Origin: JAGTVB01 sp049282355
Lineage (GTDB): Bacteria; Pseudomonadota; Gammaproteobacteria; HK1
Reading direction: 5' to 3'
Assembly (NCBI GenBank): GCA_049282355.1
Contig: JBAPTW010000182.1
Location: forward strand, 1 to 14,066
Length of the DNA: 14,066 nucleotides
This document shows, piece by piece, positions 8,218 to 14,066 of the stretch (its first letter is position 1; every line of letters starts with the position of its first letter). The notes below the pieces were generated by a model, which did no database searches, was not told the DNA's origin, and worked only from the letters and a program-made list of their open reading frames with translations. Made by a program: the position numbers and the translations under genes.

Positions 8218-8611
8218 TTTGATCCCTCAATAAAATGACCCGCCTTTTAGTATATCTTGGTAGCGCAGCCTATGGGATGAGCTAGGTGCCCACAAGCCTT
8301 GCAGTAGTCATTATCTCGCGATCAGAGAACTTGGTACAGGATCCGCGGTATACTGGGACCTAACACTGCTGCTGCGGGGCTAGCCGGCGGGCCACTGCGC
8401 TGGCTTTGCTGTAACCTGGGCTGGTGCTGCATGAGGAGAGCTGCTTTGGAGATCACCGCTCTCGCCTGAGGTGGCGACCTTGCCTTTCTAGAGGCTGCGG
8501 TGGAACCGTCAATAGCGCGGTAGGGCAGAGAGAGCTTATGCGGCTAGCAATGCGCGGGATTGCAGTTCGTAAGGTGCATTGTCTACTGGTTTAAAGAATG
8601 AGGAGAGAAGA
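8218..8611. other. Non-coding spacer between divergent genes
   Basis: About 390 bases with no convincing reading frame in any direction. It separates the NYN gene (-) from the DsrC-like gene (+) and should hold both promoters. A TATACT occurs on each strand (8249-8254 on -, 8349-8354 on +), neither with a good -35 at the usual distance. Short hairpins are visible (GCAAT/ATTGC at 8547-8563). No tRNA, tmRNA, SRP or RNase P signature was recognised. The stretch 8355-8530 is GC-rich and could be transcribed, but nothing identifies it. Confidence 0.5.
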
Positions 8612-8965
8612 ATGGCTATTGAGGCGCGGGGAAGAAAAATAGAAACGGATGAAGAGGGATATCTGGCCGATCGCACGCAATGGAACAAGGATGTCGCTGT
8701 GGCGCTTGCCAACGATGAGCGTATTGATATGAGCGAGACCCATTGGGGGCTCATAGACTATGCTCGGCAGTACTATGCAGAAAATCAGGTACATCCGACG
8801 ATGCACATGCTCGTGAAAAACCTGGGCAAGGCCAGCGGTAAGGCTTTCCATGAGGAAAAAGGGTATGTGAGCTACCTTTACCAGCTATTTCCCAAGGATC
8901 CCATACGACAGCTGTGTAAAATCGCGGGTCTCCCCAAACCTCTTCCAACAGAGCACGACGGATAG
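8612..8965 (+). CDS. DsrC/TusE-family sulfur-related protein lacking the C-terminal cysteine
   Basis: A 117-residue member of the DsrC/TusE family, small sulfur-carrier or sulfur-related proteins. The ATG at 8612 has AGGAG 6 bases upstream and gives the usual MAIE start. Family marks are TDEEGYL near the N terminus, THWGLIDYARQYY in the middle, HPTMHMLVKNLGK, and YLYQLFPKDPIRQLCKIAGLPKP. In DsrC the last arm carries two cysteines 11 residues apart; TusE keeps only the penultimate one. Here the upstream cysteine is present (Cys102), but the downstream position is Thr and the chain ends in TEHDG. Persulfide transfer as in DsrC or TusE is therefore unlikely, and a role like the regulatory or moonlighting paralogues lacking that cysteine (called RspA, from memory) is more plausible. 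A radical SAM gene follows after 61 bases. Confidence 0.9.
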   Translation: MAIEARGRKIETDEEGYLADRTQWNKDVAVALANDERIDMSETHWGLIDYARQYYAENQVHPTMHMLVKNLGKASGKAFHEEKGYVSYLYQLFPKDPIRQLCKIAGLPKPLPTEHDG

Positions 8966-9026
8966 GCAACGATTTTTCTTGGATGGCGCTTAATATGATG
9001 TTTGCTATCAACAGTTAGAGATCTCC

Positions 9027-10964
9027 ATGAACACTATTGAAGAAAGTACAGCGGATGGCGGGCAACTCGTTTCTACACCGCCCATCCGTATTCTGCTTAT
9101 CAATCCACGCTTCCCGGAGAGCTTCTGGAGTTTTCGCTGGGCTATGGAGGACGTGCTGCAAGGCAAAGGTGCGCTTAATCCTCCCCTTGGGCTGGCGACT
9201 TTGGCGGCGTTATGTCCACCGAGCTGGGAAATTGAGATCGTCGACGAAAATATCGAGCCCATACCGATCAAGCCCCGCGTCGACCTTATTGGTATCTGCG
9301 GCATGGGGGTACAATTCGAAAGGCAGAAGGAATTACTCAGATACTATCGGCATCGTGGTTATTTTGTCGTGGCTGGAGGTAGTTATGCTTCTCTTTGTCC
9401 CGAGCGCTACGCTACTTTCGCCGATACCGTGGTTGCGGGCGAAGCAGAATACATTTGGCCTGGTTTTTGTCAAGACTTTCAACGCGGTACGCCGCAGCAA
9501 TTGTATCGGGAAAAAGGTGTCGTCGATTTAAAGGATTCACCCACGCCACGTTTCGATTTGCTGAAGCTAGAAAAATACAATACCGTTAGCATGCAGTTTT
9601 CCCGCGGCTGCCCTTATCGCTGTGACTTCTGCGATATTATCGTGATGTTTGGTCGCCGACCACGCACCAAAATGCCGGAGCAAATTGGAAAGGAGCTCGA
9701 TATCTTGCGGCGTCGAAATGTGCGTGAGATTTTCTTTGTCGATGATAACTTTATCGGCAATAAAGCCAAGGCAAAGGAACTGCTCCGCTACCTCGCAGCA
9801 TACCAGCAACAAAACGGCTACTGTTTTCAGTTCGGTACGGAGGCATCACTTAATCTCGCACAGGATGCAGAGCTGCTGGATCTCCTTCGCCAAGCAAATT
9901 TCGCTTGGGTTTTTATCGGTATTGAATCGCCCGATGAAGAAAGTCTAAGAGAAACCAAGAAAACACAGAACACTCGACAAGATATTCTGGGTAGTATTCA
10001 AAAAATCTATCGTGCTGGTATTGATGTACTGGCGGGCTTTATCGTTGGTTTTGACAACGATACGGTGAAAACCTTTGATCGGCAGTATCGTTTTATCACC
10101 GCTTCTGGAATTCAGATCGCGATGGTGGGTTTGCTCACGGCGCTGCCGAAAACTCCCCTTTACGCTCGTTTGGAGCGGGAGGGACGTTTACGTCCTGACA
10201 GAGAAAATGCCGATAACACCCGTCCCAGTACGAATGTTGTGCCGAAGGGCATGGACTACGAAGAGATGGTAAGCCGTTATACCGATTTGTACCGGCGTTT
10301 GATTGACGATAAGGGTATTGCGGATCGCATCTGCAACAAGACCCGCTGGCTTCGTCATCCGGTTTCTCAGCCGATCTATACGATGAAAGAGCGAGTCGCG
10401 ATACTTATGCGGCTATTTAGTCGGGGGTTGCTGCGGGGCGGTCCTGCGCGCTGGTATCATTTCTCGCGCACCTTGGTTCGGAGGCCGATACAGCTGTGGC
10501 CATTTATTATCACTGAATGGATTGCCGGTTTGTCGATGCAAAACTATGTCAAGCGTCGTTTTGGACTTAACGCCGCTTATGAGCGAAAATTAGGGCAGGC
10601 TACGTTGGACTTTATTCACAGGCATTTCGAAGCTTCTTTGCACCACGGCACTTTGGAGGTGTCGCTGCGATGGACAGAGGCAACGACACATTTGGCGGTT
10701 AAACTTCGAGGGGTTGTTGATCGCCGTTTCTTCACCCACGCCGTACGGCGAATCGATAGGCTCCTGCATCGCTCGGCAGCCACGGTAAGTCTGAGCATCG
10801 ACGAGCCTTGTGTTGCTCAACAGGTTTACCTGGAGCACCTGTTAAGACGGCTCGCGCGTTACGGCGACCGAGTTTCCGTTCGGCTGAGTGAGCGGCTGCT
10901 ACCTTTATTACCGGCCGATTCCACCTCTTTTCGTCTGGTGCTGAAGGAACAGGGACCCTATTGA
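9027..10964 (+). CDS. B12-binding radical SAM protein with STAS-like C-terminal extension
   Basis: A 645-residue class B-type radical SAM enzyme. Residues about 17-150 form a cobalamin-binding domain (ILLINPRFPESFW, NPPLGLATLAALCP, VVAGGSYASLCPE); it lacks the DxHxxG histidine, as usual for this enzyme class. The radical SAM core (about 185-400) has the 4Fe-4S motif CPYRCDFC with Cys195, Cys199 and Cys202, then MFGRRPRTK, FVDDNFIGNK and FGTEASLNLA. These segments, and the following region to about 500 (DUF4070-like), resemble the group containing the hopanoid methylases HpnP and HpnR, so methylation of an unactivated carbon, perhaps on a lipid, is a reasonable guess. Residues about 550-640 are an extra part with a beta-alpha pattern reminiscent of STAS domains. 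The ribosome binding site is weak (TAGAGA). Substrate not determinable here. Confidence 0.88.
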   Translation: MNTIEESTADGGQLVSTPPIRILLINPRFPESFWSFRWAMEDVLQGKGALNPPLGLATLAALCPPSWEIEIVDENIEPIPIKPRVDLIGICGMGVQFERQKELLRYYRHRGYFVVAGGSYASLCPERYATFADTVVAGEAEYIWPGFCQDFQRGTPQQLYREKGVVDLKDSPTPRFDLLKLEKYNTVSMQFSRGCPYRCDFCDIIVMFGRRPRTKMPEQIGKELDILRRRNVREIFFVDDNFIGNKAKAKELLRYLAAYQQQNGYCFQFGTEASLNLAQDAELLDLLRQANFAWVFIGIESPDEESLRETKKTQNTRQDILGSIQKIYRAGIDVLAGFIVGFDNDTVKTFDRQYRFITASGIQIAMVGLLTALPKTPLYARLEREGRLRPDRENADNTRPSTNVVPKGMDYEEMVSRYTDLYRRLIDDKGIADRICNKTRWLRHPVSQPIYTMKERVAILMRLFSRGLLRGGPARWYHFSRTLVRRPIQLWPFIITEWIAGLSMQNYVKRRFGLNAAYERKLGQATLDFIHRHFEASLHHGTLEVSLRWTEATTHLAVKLRGVVDRRFFTHAVRRIDRLLHRSAATVSLSIDEPCVAQQVYLEHLLRRLARYGDRVSVRLSERLLPLLPADSTSFRLVLKEQGPY

Positions 10965-11024
10965 CCGTATACTTTAGCGAGACGAGATAATACCGAGGCT
11001 AGCCAGCAAAGTAACTGAAAAATA

Positions 11025-11036
11025 ACAGCCGGCTGT
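11025..11036. repeat. Perfect 12-base palindrome
   Basis: ACAGCCGGCTGT reads the same on both strands. It lies about 60 bases after the radical SAM stop codon, so it may mark a transcription end or a binding site; a chance occurrence cannot be excluded. Confidence 0.4.
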
Positions 11037-11170
11037 GGAGAGCCTTGTGCGATGAAACGGGGTCGCAAGAATACCATGGCCGCCTTGCTCTGCTGCTGCT
11101 CGCAAGATTATGACAACCGCTTCTACCGCTCACATTGATCCATTCCCGACGCTCACAATGCTCGTCAAAG

Positions 11171-11205
11171 GCGCCGTGGCTTTGGCCAGGGCATAGCCAC
11201 GGCGC
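11171..11205. repeat. Perfect 10-bp inverted repeat, 15-base loop
   Basis: GCGCCGTGGC (11171-11180) is the exact reverse complement of GCCACGGCGC (11196-11205). As RNA this gives a very stable GC-rich hairpin on either strand. No T run follows, so it is not a standard terminator. It could end the DsrC-like/radical SAM transcript or be a dispersed palindromic repeat. Confidence 0.55.
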
Positions 11206-11364
11206 AATCACCACTAAATTGATAATCGTCAAGGTAAGCCGGCTCGCGAGTCGTTAGCCTATAGAGTAGCGAATCTTGGCATGGTGCGAGCTTGGGCTAC
11301 CTCTCAAGCTGTGTCACTCCCATGAATGCTGTTACGGATCTCGGCCCGAGGAGCTGTTCCAAAA

Positions 11365-11436
11365 ACGGTGCGAGTGCCGGAGTCGCAAGGCGTCCGGCGG
11401 CTTGCTTCATTGAAGACTCGGTGCCCACTCGCCCGT
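11365..11436 (+). promoter_or_regulatory. Putative structured 5' leader of the transketolase gene
   Basis: A large imperfect stem-loop ends 30 bases before the transketolase ATG. Pairings seen by eye, from outside in: ACGG with CCGT (11365-11368 / 11433-11436), GCGAGTG with CACTCGC (11370-11376 / 11426-11432), GAGTC with GACTC (11380-11384 / 11415-11419), GCAAG with CTTGC (11385-11389 / 11401-11405), with bulges on the right arm. About 21 pairs in total. It could be a cis-acting leader or a transcription end; it matches no riboswitch class I recognise. Confidence 0.4.
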
Positions 11437-11466
11437 TGTCGAAATAAATGCAACTTGGTGAAAGCA

Positions 11467-13524
11467 ATGTTCACGAAGGAAAATAGCTACAACCACGCCC
11501 ATGTCCTCGACCTACGAATCATGAGCGCAAGAATCAGAAAGCTTACACTGGAGAGTATTACGAACGCCACCTCTGGCCATCCCGGGGGATCACTTTCTGT
11601 GACCGATATTCTTACAGCTCTCTACTTCGGGAAAGTGAATGGAAAGCGGGTGGCTAACTATGATCCCCAGGATCCCAACCATGCCTATCGAGATCGAATT
11701 GTCCTGTCCAAGGGACATGCGGCGCCCGCTCTGTATTCAACCCTTGCCTATGCTGGTTTCATTGACAAGGACGAGGTCCGGTACAACCTGAGGCAGCTCG
11801 ATTCTAGGCTTCAGGGGCACCCAAGCATGAAACACACGCCGGGTGTCGATTTTTCGACCGGCTCCTTAGGGCAAGGCCTTTCTGCGGCCGTTGGGATGGC
11901 TCTAGCGGGCAAGGAGCGCCGCATGAACTACAAGGTCTTCGCTATTCTGGGGGATGGGGAGATGCAGGAAGGCCAGGTGTGGGAGGCGCTCCTGAGCATT
12001 CCCAATAAGGGGCTCAATAACCTATGGGTGATTATCGATGCCAACGGCATTCAAATAGACGGCACTACCAAAGAGATCAACGATCTTGCGGTGCTAGAGG
12101 ATAAGCTGAGGGCTTTCAACTTCGATGTGAAACGCATCGATGGACATATGTACGAGCGCATTCTGGACGCCTTGAATGACGTGGATGAGGAAGGGCTGCC
12201 AAGGAAGCCAAGAGCAATCATTGCCTACACCATCAAGGGAAAAGGCGTGACCTTTATTGAGGACAATGAAGATTATCACGGTACCGCCTTGAGCCAAGAA
12301 GAGCTCGCCAGTGCCTTGAACGGATTTGATACGACCATTAGGACTCTGGAAAAGAAGCGCCAAAATATGCGCTTCAACGAGATTGCGGATACCTTGGGCT
12401 TTGCTTCAATGTCAGAAAAGCAGTTTTTTTCTAAACCCCCTTGCCCCTCCAGGGCAGCAGAAAAAGTAGCTTTCCTGAAACCGAAGGCAACCCGAGAGGC
12501 ATACTCGGATGCACTGCTTTATCACAAGGATGACCCATACATCTATACGCTAAACGCGGACCTTGCAAAATCGCTCAAGACCGACAAGGTCGCCATCAAG
12601 AATGATGGCAAACGAACCGTCAATTTAGGTATCCAGGAACAAAATATGATTGGCGCTGCCGCCGGTTTGGCGGCGGAAGGCTTCAAAGCGTTTGCCAACA
12701 CCTTTGCCATTTTCCACATGCGGGCTACAGAGCAGATCATCAATAGCGTTGCCTACCCCAGCAGAAACGTAAAGCTCGCGGCCTCTCATGCGGGTCTTGC
12801 CACGGGATCTGATGGTGCCTCCCATCAATGCATCTCTGACATTGGCATCATCACGTCCATACCTAATATGCTCGTGGTAGAGCCTGCGGATGCCTATCAA
12901 ACGCGAAGCCTAATGGAAAAAATTCTCCGGGACGACAGGCCCACCTATATCCGTCTCGGTCGAAATGCCCCCCCGCTGATCTTCAACGGCGATGATGACT
13001 TCGAGTTGGGGAAGGGTTATCAACTCACAGCGGGCGATGATGTGACATTGGTCGCGGCTGGCCTGACCTATTTGGCGCTGGAAGCAGAGCAAACGCTGCG
13101 AAAGCTAGGTATCAATGCTCGAGTAATCAATATGCCGACTATTAAGCCTCTGGATCGCGAGATCATTCTTAAAGCGGCGCGGGAAACTAAGGGGTTTGTG
13201 ACGCTGGAAGACCATAATGTGAAGAATGGTCTGGGCGGTCAGGTCAGCGAGGTGCTGGATATGGAACCCGCTTATCTCAAAAGAATCGGTTCTGAGGATG
13301 AGTTTGGCACCTCTGCTCGAGATTGGCGGGAGATTTATGCCCGTTATGGCATCACAGTAGAGAATGTGGTGCGTAAGGCGTTCCAGGTAATCGAAGCATT
13401 CGAAAGGCGGCATGATCTTGCCGAGCAACGCAGCTTACAGGCTGATCGGGCTGCTTTAAGCTTAAATTCGGTCGGTGCCATGCCGGTTCAGCCGACGTTG
13501 CGGGAAGAATGCTTGAAGTCATAA
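11467..13524 (+). CDS. tkt: Transketolase, N- and C-terminal halves in one chain
   Basis: Thiamine diphosphate-dependent transketolase of the pentose phosphate or Calvin pathway, transferring two-carbon units between sugar phosphates. The ATG at 11467 gives 685 residues; the frame is open for 47 codons upstream but without family resemblance, and only a weak GGTGAAAG precedes the start. The N-terminal half has SGHPGGS (His38), SKGHAAP (His84), QGHPS (His118), STGSLGQGLS and the cofactor motif GDGEMQEGQ (from residue 162) ending at DANG. The C-terminal half has NLGIQEQNM with the catalytic Glu391, SHAGLATGSDGASHQ (His441, His453) and a transketolase C domain. The motif wording is closer to the split two-subunit transketolases of archaea and many bacteria than to E. 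coli TktA. The linker near residue 319 is coded by a run of seven T. A cytochrome gene follows after 31 bases. Confidence 0.92.
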   Translation: MFTKENSYNHAHVLDLRIMSARIRKLTLESITNATSGHPGGSLSVTDILTALYFGKVNGKRVANYDPQDPNHAYRDRIVLSKGHAAPALYSTLAYAGFIDKDEVRYNLRQLDSRLQGHPSMKHTPGVDFSTGSLGQGLSAAVGMALAGKERRMNYKVFAILGDGEMQEGQVWEALLSIPNKGLNNLWVIIDANGIQIDGTTKEINDLAVLEDKLRAFNFDVKRIDGHMYERILDALNDVDEEGLPRKPRAIIAYTIKGKGVTFIEDNEDYHGTALSQEELASALNGFDTTIRTLEKKRQNMRFNEIADTLGFASMSEKQFFSKPPCPSRAAEKVAFLKPKATREAYSDALLYHKDDPYIYTLNADLAKSLKTDKVAIKNDGKRTVNLGIQEQNMIGAAAGLAAEGFKAFANTFAIFHMRATEQIINSVAYPSRNVKLAASHAGLATGSDGASHQCISDIGIITSIPNMLVVEPADAYQTRSLMEKILRDDRPTYIRLGRNAPPLIFNGDDDFELGKGYQLTAGDDVTLVAAGLTYLALEAEQTLRKLGINARVINMPTIKPLDREIILKAARETKGFVTLEDHNVKNGLGGQVSEVLDMEPAYLKRIGSEDEFGTSARDWREIYARYGITVENVVRKAFQVIEAFERRHDLAEQRSLQADRAALSLNSVGAMPVQPTLREECLKS

Positions 13525-13555
13525 TTAAGCTGTTCCTGGAAAAAGGGAGGAGCTT

Positions 13556-13882
13556 ATGAGGAAGGCACTGATCTCTCTAGGAGCGTGCGCTTGTGTGTGT
13601 TCCGGTGGCTGTGCCATGGTCGCCGGAGAGGCGGCGGGCGAAAAAGTGTACAATTCTGCTTGTGTCGCCTGTCACAGTACCGGGGCGGCTGGCGCTCCAA
13701 AAGTCGGTGACAAAGAAAGCTGGCGTCCGCGTGCCGGTGAGGGTCTCGAGGCGTTGGTCAATAATGCGATCAACGGCAAACGAAGCATGCCCGCCAGAGG
13801 TGGCAACCCGGGGCTTACTGACGAAGAGATCAAGCAGGCTGTGAGATATATGCTGGCGCGAACAGGGATCTCTGCCGACTGA
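13556..13882 (+). CDS. Secreted cytochrome c5-like monohaem protein
   Basis: A 108-residue class I cytochrome c for periplasmic electron transfer. The start has GGGAGG 5 bases upstream. An N-terminal export signal of about 23 residues contains four cysteines (11, 13, 15, 19); the SGGC at 16-19 is a weak lipobox candidate, so the protein may be lipid-anchored, or cleaved after AMVA. The haem-binding motif is CVACH (Cys36, Cys39, His40) and the distal ligand is probably Met78 in SMPARGG. The ending LTDEEIKQAVRYML is the usual c5 C-terminal helix. It lies 31 bases after the transketolase gene on the same strand and could be cotranscribed, but a functional link is not evident; its electron partner is unknown. 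Confidence 0.9.
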   Translation: MRKALISLGACACVCSGGCAMVAGEAAGEKVYNSACVACHSTGAAGAPKVGDKESWRPRAGEGLEALVNNAINGKRSMPARGGNPGLTDEEIKQAVRYMLARTGISAD

Positions 13883-13924
13883 AGGGAGGGTAATGATTAC
13901 GGCACCAATCAAGCTGCCAGGCAA

Positions 13925-13957
13925 CGCTGGGCCGAGGAGACTCTCCTCGAGCCAGCG
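13925..13957. terminator. Strong stem-loop after the cytochrome gene
   Basis: CGCTGG and CGAGGAG (13925-13930, 13933-13939) pair with CTCCTCG and CCAGCG (13943-13949, 13952-13957) around a 3-base loop, with one 2 x 2 internal mismatch: 13 pairs. It lies 42 bases after the cytochrome stop codon. No T run follows, so a factor-dependent or bidirectional end, or a palindromic repeat, are alternatives. Confidence 0.5.
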
Positions 13958-13984
13958 CGCAATGTCTGCTCCTTGGGTTGATAA

Positions 13985-14066
13985 CTATCCCTCGCCGTGA
14001 TAGCGGAACGATACGTGGAGCTTGGTACGATACAATAGTGTGCCGTCATCGAGCACGTGTATATCC
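13985..14066 (-). CDS. Possible 3' end of an unknown gene, partial
   Basis: On the - strand a frame is open from the window edge for 26 codons and ends with TAG at 13985-13987. The peptide DIHVLDDGTLLYRTKLHVSF plus RYHGEG looks protein-like in composition, and its position, converging on the cytochrome gene with a hairpin between them, fits a real gene end. I do not recognise the family, and the stretch is too short for certainty. Confidence 0.28.
   Translation of the reverse strand, partial: DIHVLDDGTLLYRTKLHVSFRYHGEG

Larger units (their letters stand above)
10965..11466. other. Non-coding spacer rich in inverted repeats
   Basis: About 500 bases with no convincing gene. Palindromic elements visible: GGCTAGCC (10997-11004), a perfect 12-base palindrome (11025-11036), a perfect 10-bp inverted repeat (11171-11205) and a large stem-loop just before the transketolase (11365-11436). 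The open frame upstream of the transketolase start and a 77-codon frame on the - strand (10999-11232) show no recognisable protein features. The stretch may contain a decayed insertion or gene, but no transposase motif was identified. Confidence 0.5.

Noticed and set aside
8355..8530. Possible 6S or other housekeeping RNA in the NYN/DsrC-like spacer
   Set aside because: No long paired ends or conserved sequence of 6S, SRP, RNase P or tmRNA could be found.
10999..11232. 77-codon frame on the - strand in the spacer before transketolase
   Set aside because: No family resemblance, crosses the palindromes, no ribosome binding site seen.
11365..11436. Thiamine pyrophosphate riboswitch or integron attC site before transketolase
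   Set aside because: The conserved TPP core (CUGAGA and its partner) is absent, and the flanks do not match attC core sites.
11326..11466. N-terminal extension of transketolase from an upstream in-frame start
   Set aside because: The 47 residues are Arg/Cys-rich and unlike the family, and the stretch is better explained as a stem-loop leader.
13893..14000. 35-codon frame after the cytochrome gene with GGGAGGG upstream
   Set aside because: The purine-rich stretch is only 2 bases from the ATG, the frame runs through the strong hairpin, and the peptide has no features.

Overview
The window looks like a chromosomal piece of a gammaproteobacterium. The main reasons are a type IV pilus minor-pilin operon in the Pseudomonas-like order fimU-pilV-pilW-pilX-pilY1-pilY2-pilE, a short c5-type cytochrome c, and a DsrC-family protein. 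A lineage with sulfur-related metabolism (Chromatiales/Ectothiorhodospiraceae-like) would fit, but this is inference; no rRNA or other marker gene is present.

Region 1 (1-7374, + strand) is the minor-pilin/PilY1 operon. The first gene is cut by the window edge and lacks its prepilin leader. The other six genes are intact and tightly packed (pilV and pilW overlap by 4 bases; the other gaps are 16-55 bases). Together they encode the priming complex of a type IVa pilus: four small pilin-like subunits, the PilX-family subunit, the large secreted PilY1 tip adhesin with a MIDAS motif and a calcium loop, and the small PilY2 accessory protein.

Region 2 (7375-8611) holds a convergent (- strand) NYN-LOTUS RNA-binding/nuclease-like gene that starts with TTG, separated from pilE by a long imperfect inverted repeat. 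Upstream of it lie about 390 bases with no recognisable gene.

Region 3 (8612-10964, + strand) pairs a DsrC/TusE-family protein with an atypical C-terminal arm (only the upstream cysteine is kept) with a 645-residue cobalamin-binding radical SAM enzyme. The latter belongs to the group that includes hopanoid methylases and carries a C-terminal extension that looks STAS-like. This is the most unusual part of the window.

Region 4 (10965-13882, + strand) starts with about 500 bases of non-coding DNA rich in inverted repeats, including a large stem-loop just upstream of a transketolase gene. The transketolase is of the type whose halves are separate subunits in archaea and many bacteria, here joined in one chain. 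A short secreted cytochrome c5-like gene follows. The last 180 bases contain a strong hairpin and possibly the 3' end of a gene entering from the right on the - strand.
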